Positions 30,302 through 31,209 of a stretch of DNA of 31,209 nt are shown one piece after another (position 1 is the stretch's first letter; each line of letters starts with the position of its first letter). A program made the translations under genes and the position numbers. Origin of the DNA: Nitrososphaerota archaeon (GTDB lineage: Archaea > Thermoproteota > Nitrososphaeria > Nitrososphaerales > Nitrosopumilaceae); the NCBI GenBank assembly GCA_016871975.1, contig VHBM01000004.1, positions 1 through 31,209 on the forward strand, written 5' to 3'. The notes under the pieces are model-generated. The model searched no databases. It was not told the DNA's origin and saw only the letters and a program-made list of their open reading frames with translations.

Positions 30302-31209
30302 CCCTTTATCACGCCTATTGGTACAAGTTTTGCAACCTTTGTTGCAATACCCAACTCATGTGATACATTGACTACTGCATCAACATCCTTGTATGCTTGT
30401 GGAGTTTCTTCTACAACACCGTCTCTTGTCAATGATTTGATAAATATGCCCTTGTCTGCAAGTGATTTTTTTACCTGCTCTTCTGTGTAATCACGTCTTG
30501 CCTTTGAGCGAGACATCATACGTCCTGCTCCATGGGCTGTAGAGCCAAAACTAAGATTCATCGAATTTTCTTTACCTAAAAGAATCCAGCTTGAGGTTCC
30601 CATCGAGCCTGGAATAAGAACGGGTTGGCCAATATCACGATATTTTCTTGGAACTTCTTCACGATTTGCAGGAAATGCTCTTGTTGCACCCTTGCGATGA
30701 ACCACCACAGATTTTAGCTGGCCATCAATTTTGTGTTTTTCAACTTTGGCAATATTATGAGCCACATCATAAACTAGTTTCATATCAAGATCAGATTCTG
30801 ATTTTTTGAATACACGCTCAAATGATTTTCGCGTCCAGTGGGTAATCATCTGCCTGTTGCTCCACGCAAAGTTAAGTGCTGCAAACATTGCAGTCCTGTA
30901 AGACTCGCCTTCTTCTGATTTGTTTGGCACACATGCAAGCTCTCTGTCTGCTAAGGTTATGTTGTATTTTCTTTGCGCTTGCTCTGATATCCTAAGATAA
31001 TCGCTGCAGACTTGATGGCCAAATCCTCGAGATCCACAATGAATCAAAATTGTTATAGAATCTTTTGTGATTCCCATTTTTTTTGCTGCATTTTCATCTA
31101 AAATTTCTGCCACCTTTTGTACCTCAAGAAAATGATTTCCAGAGCCAAGACTGCCAAGCTGTGGCATACCTCGCTTGCGTGCTTTGTCAGAGACCTTGTT
31201 TGGGTTTGC
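30298..31209 (-). CDS. rtcB: RNA-splicing ligase RtcB (C-terminal 303 residues, cut by window edge)
   Basis: GTP- and Mn-dependent ligase that joins 2',3'-cyclic phosphate to 5'-OH ends of tRNA exons. The frame is open to the window end and reads ANPNKVSDKARKRGMPQLGS, so the N-terminus lies outside. Signatures present: LGSGNHFLEVQ, IHCGSRGFGHQVCSDY, NFAWSNRQMI, VYDVAHNIAKVE, VVHRKGATRAFP, LIPGSMGTSSWIL and STAHGAGRMMSR, which holds the histidine that becomes guanylylated. It carries no intein in the visible part. The downstream order is a PDCD5-like protein and an unknown protein. Confidence 0.95.
   Translation of the reverse strand, partial: ANPNKVSDKARKRGMPQLGSLGSGNHFLEVQKVAEILDENAAKKMGITKDSITILIHCGSRGFGHQVCSDYLRISEQAQRKYNITLADRELACVPNKSEEGESYRTAMFAALNFAWSNRQMITHWTRKSFERVFKKSESDLDMKLVYDVAHNIAKVEKHKIDGQLKSVVVHRKGATRAFPANREEVPRKYRDIGQPVLIPGSMGTSSWILLGKENSMNLSFGSTAHGAGRMMSRSKARRDYTEEQVKKSLADKGIFIKSLTRDGVVEETPQAYKDVDAVVNVSHELGIATKVAKLVPIGVIKG

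Noticed and set aside
1..31209. CRISPR array or insertion sequence
   Set aside because: No regularly spaced direct repeats of 25-40 bases, no Cas proteins and no transposase reading frames were found.

Overview
The window is a gene-dense, AT-rich archaeal chromosome segment. It most likely comes from an ammonia-oxidising thaumarchaeon (Nitrososphaerota, Nitrosopumilus-like order). The evidence is a complete archaeal information-processing set: topoisomerase VI A and B, aIF1A, aIF2-beta, RIO1, a Dim2-type KH protein, S17e, an archaeal histone, RtcB and a PDCD5-like protein. DUF373 and DUF424 proteins, frequent TTG/GTG starts, TATA boxes about 25 bases ahead of start codons (leaderless transcripts) and many small lineage-type orphans point the same way. 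The genus assignment is inference from gene content, not from a search. Genes are packed tightly, and six convergent pairs overlap at their 3' ends.

Layout. 1-1536: the end of a large secreted protein built of Ig-like repeats. 1591-2894: purine salvage pair (adenine phosphoribosyltransferase, methylthioadenosine phosphorylase). 2891-3958: small minus-strand unknowns and a winged-helix protein. 4275-4736: a membrane-anchored Hsp20-like protein. 10304 down to 4731: a long minus-strand cluster running DUF5679-like zinc ribbon, aIF2-beta, DUF424, aIF1A, RIO1, KH/Dim2, Top6B, Top6A, joining translation initiation, 40S-type subunit maturation and topology control. 10556-13500: membrane proteins, a prenyl (UPP-type) synthase and a Nudix hydrolase. 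14210-13479: pyrF with, upstream of it, an unknown. 15905-14910: purA. 15985-18091: unknowns, a YggX-like iron protein with a zinc ribbon, and a winged-helix protein. 18153-20528: YjbQ, a tiny acidic ORF, Sua5, a THUMP protein, and a MoaD-like/Cgi121 fusion; three of these concern tRNA modification. 20578-21945: S17e, TatD and histone.

21986-25178 looks accessory. A tRNA-Cys is followed by an AIPR-family defence protein whose promoter lies inside a perfect 10-bp inverted repeat. Then come a potentially structured 60-base element, a small zinc-finger protein, a Cys-rich unknown, and a second winged-helix protein with repeated operator-like motifs. 25183-25878: tiny membrane proteins, a 26-codon ORF with a palindrome upstream of its TATA box, and tRNA-Thr. 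25921-28162: a phosphohexomutase and a ThiL-like protein. 28215-31209: small unknowns, S11 with an acidic extension, and a cluster of RtcB (cut by the window edge), a PDCD5-like protein and an unknown.

The observations most worth pursuing are the ubiquitin-like/KEOPS fusion with an internal Gly-Gly, the AIPR locus with its operator and structured element, the prenyl synthase reading frame that seems to start at an AUA overlapping the upstream stop, and the palindrome-controlled micro-ORF.
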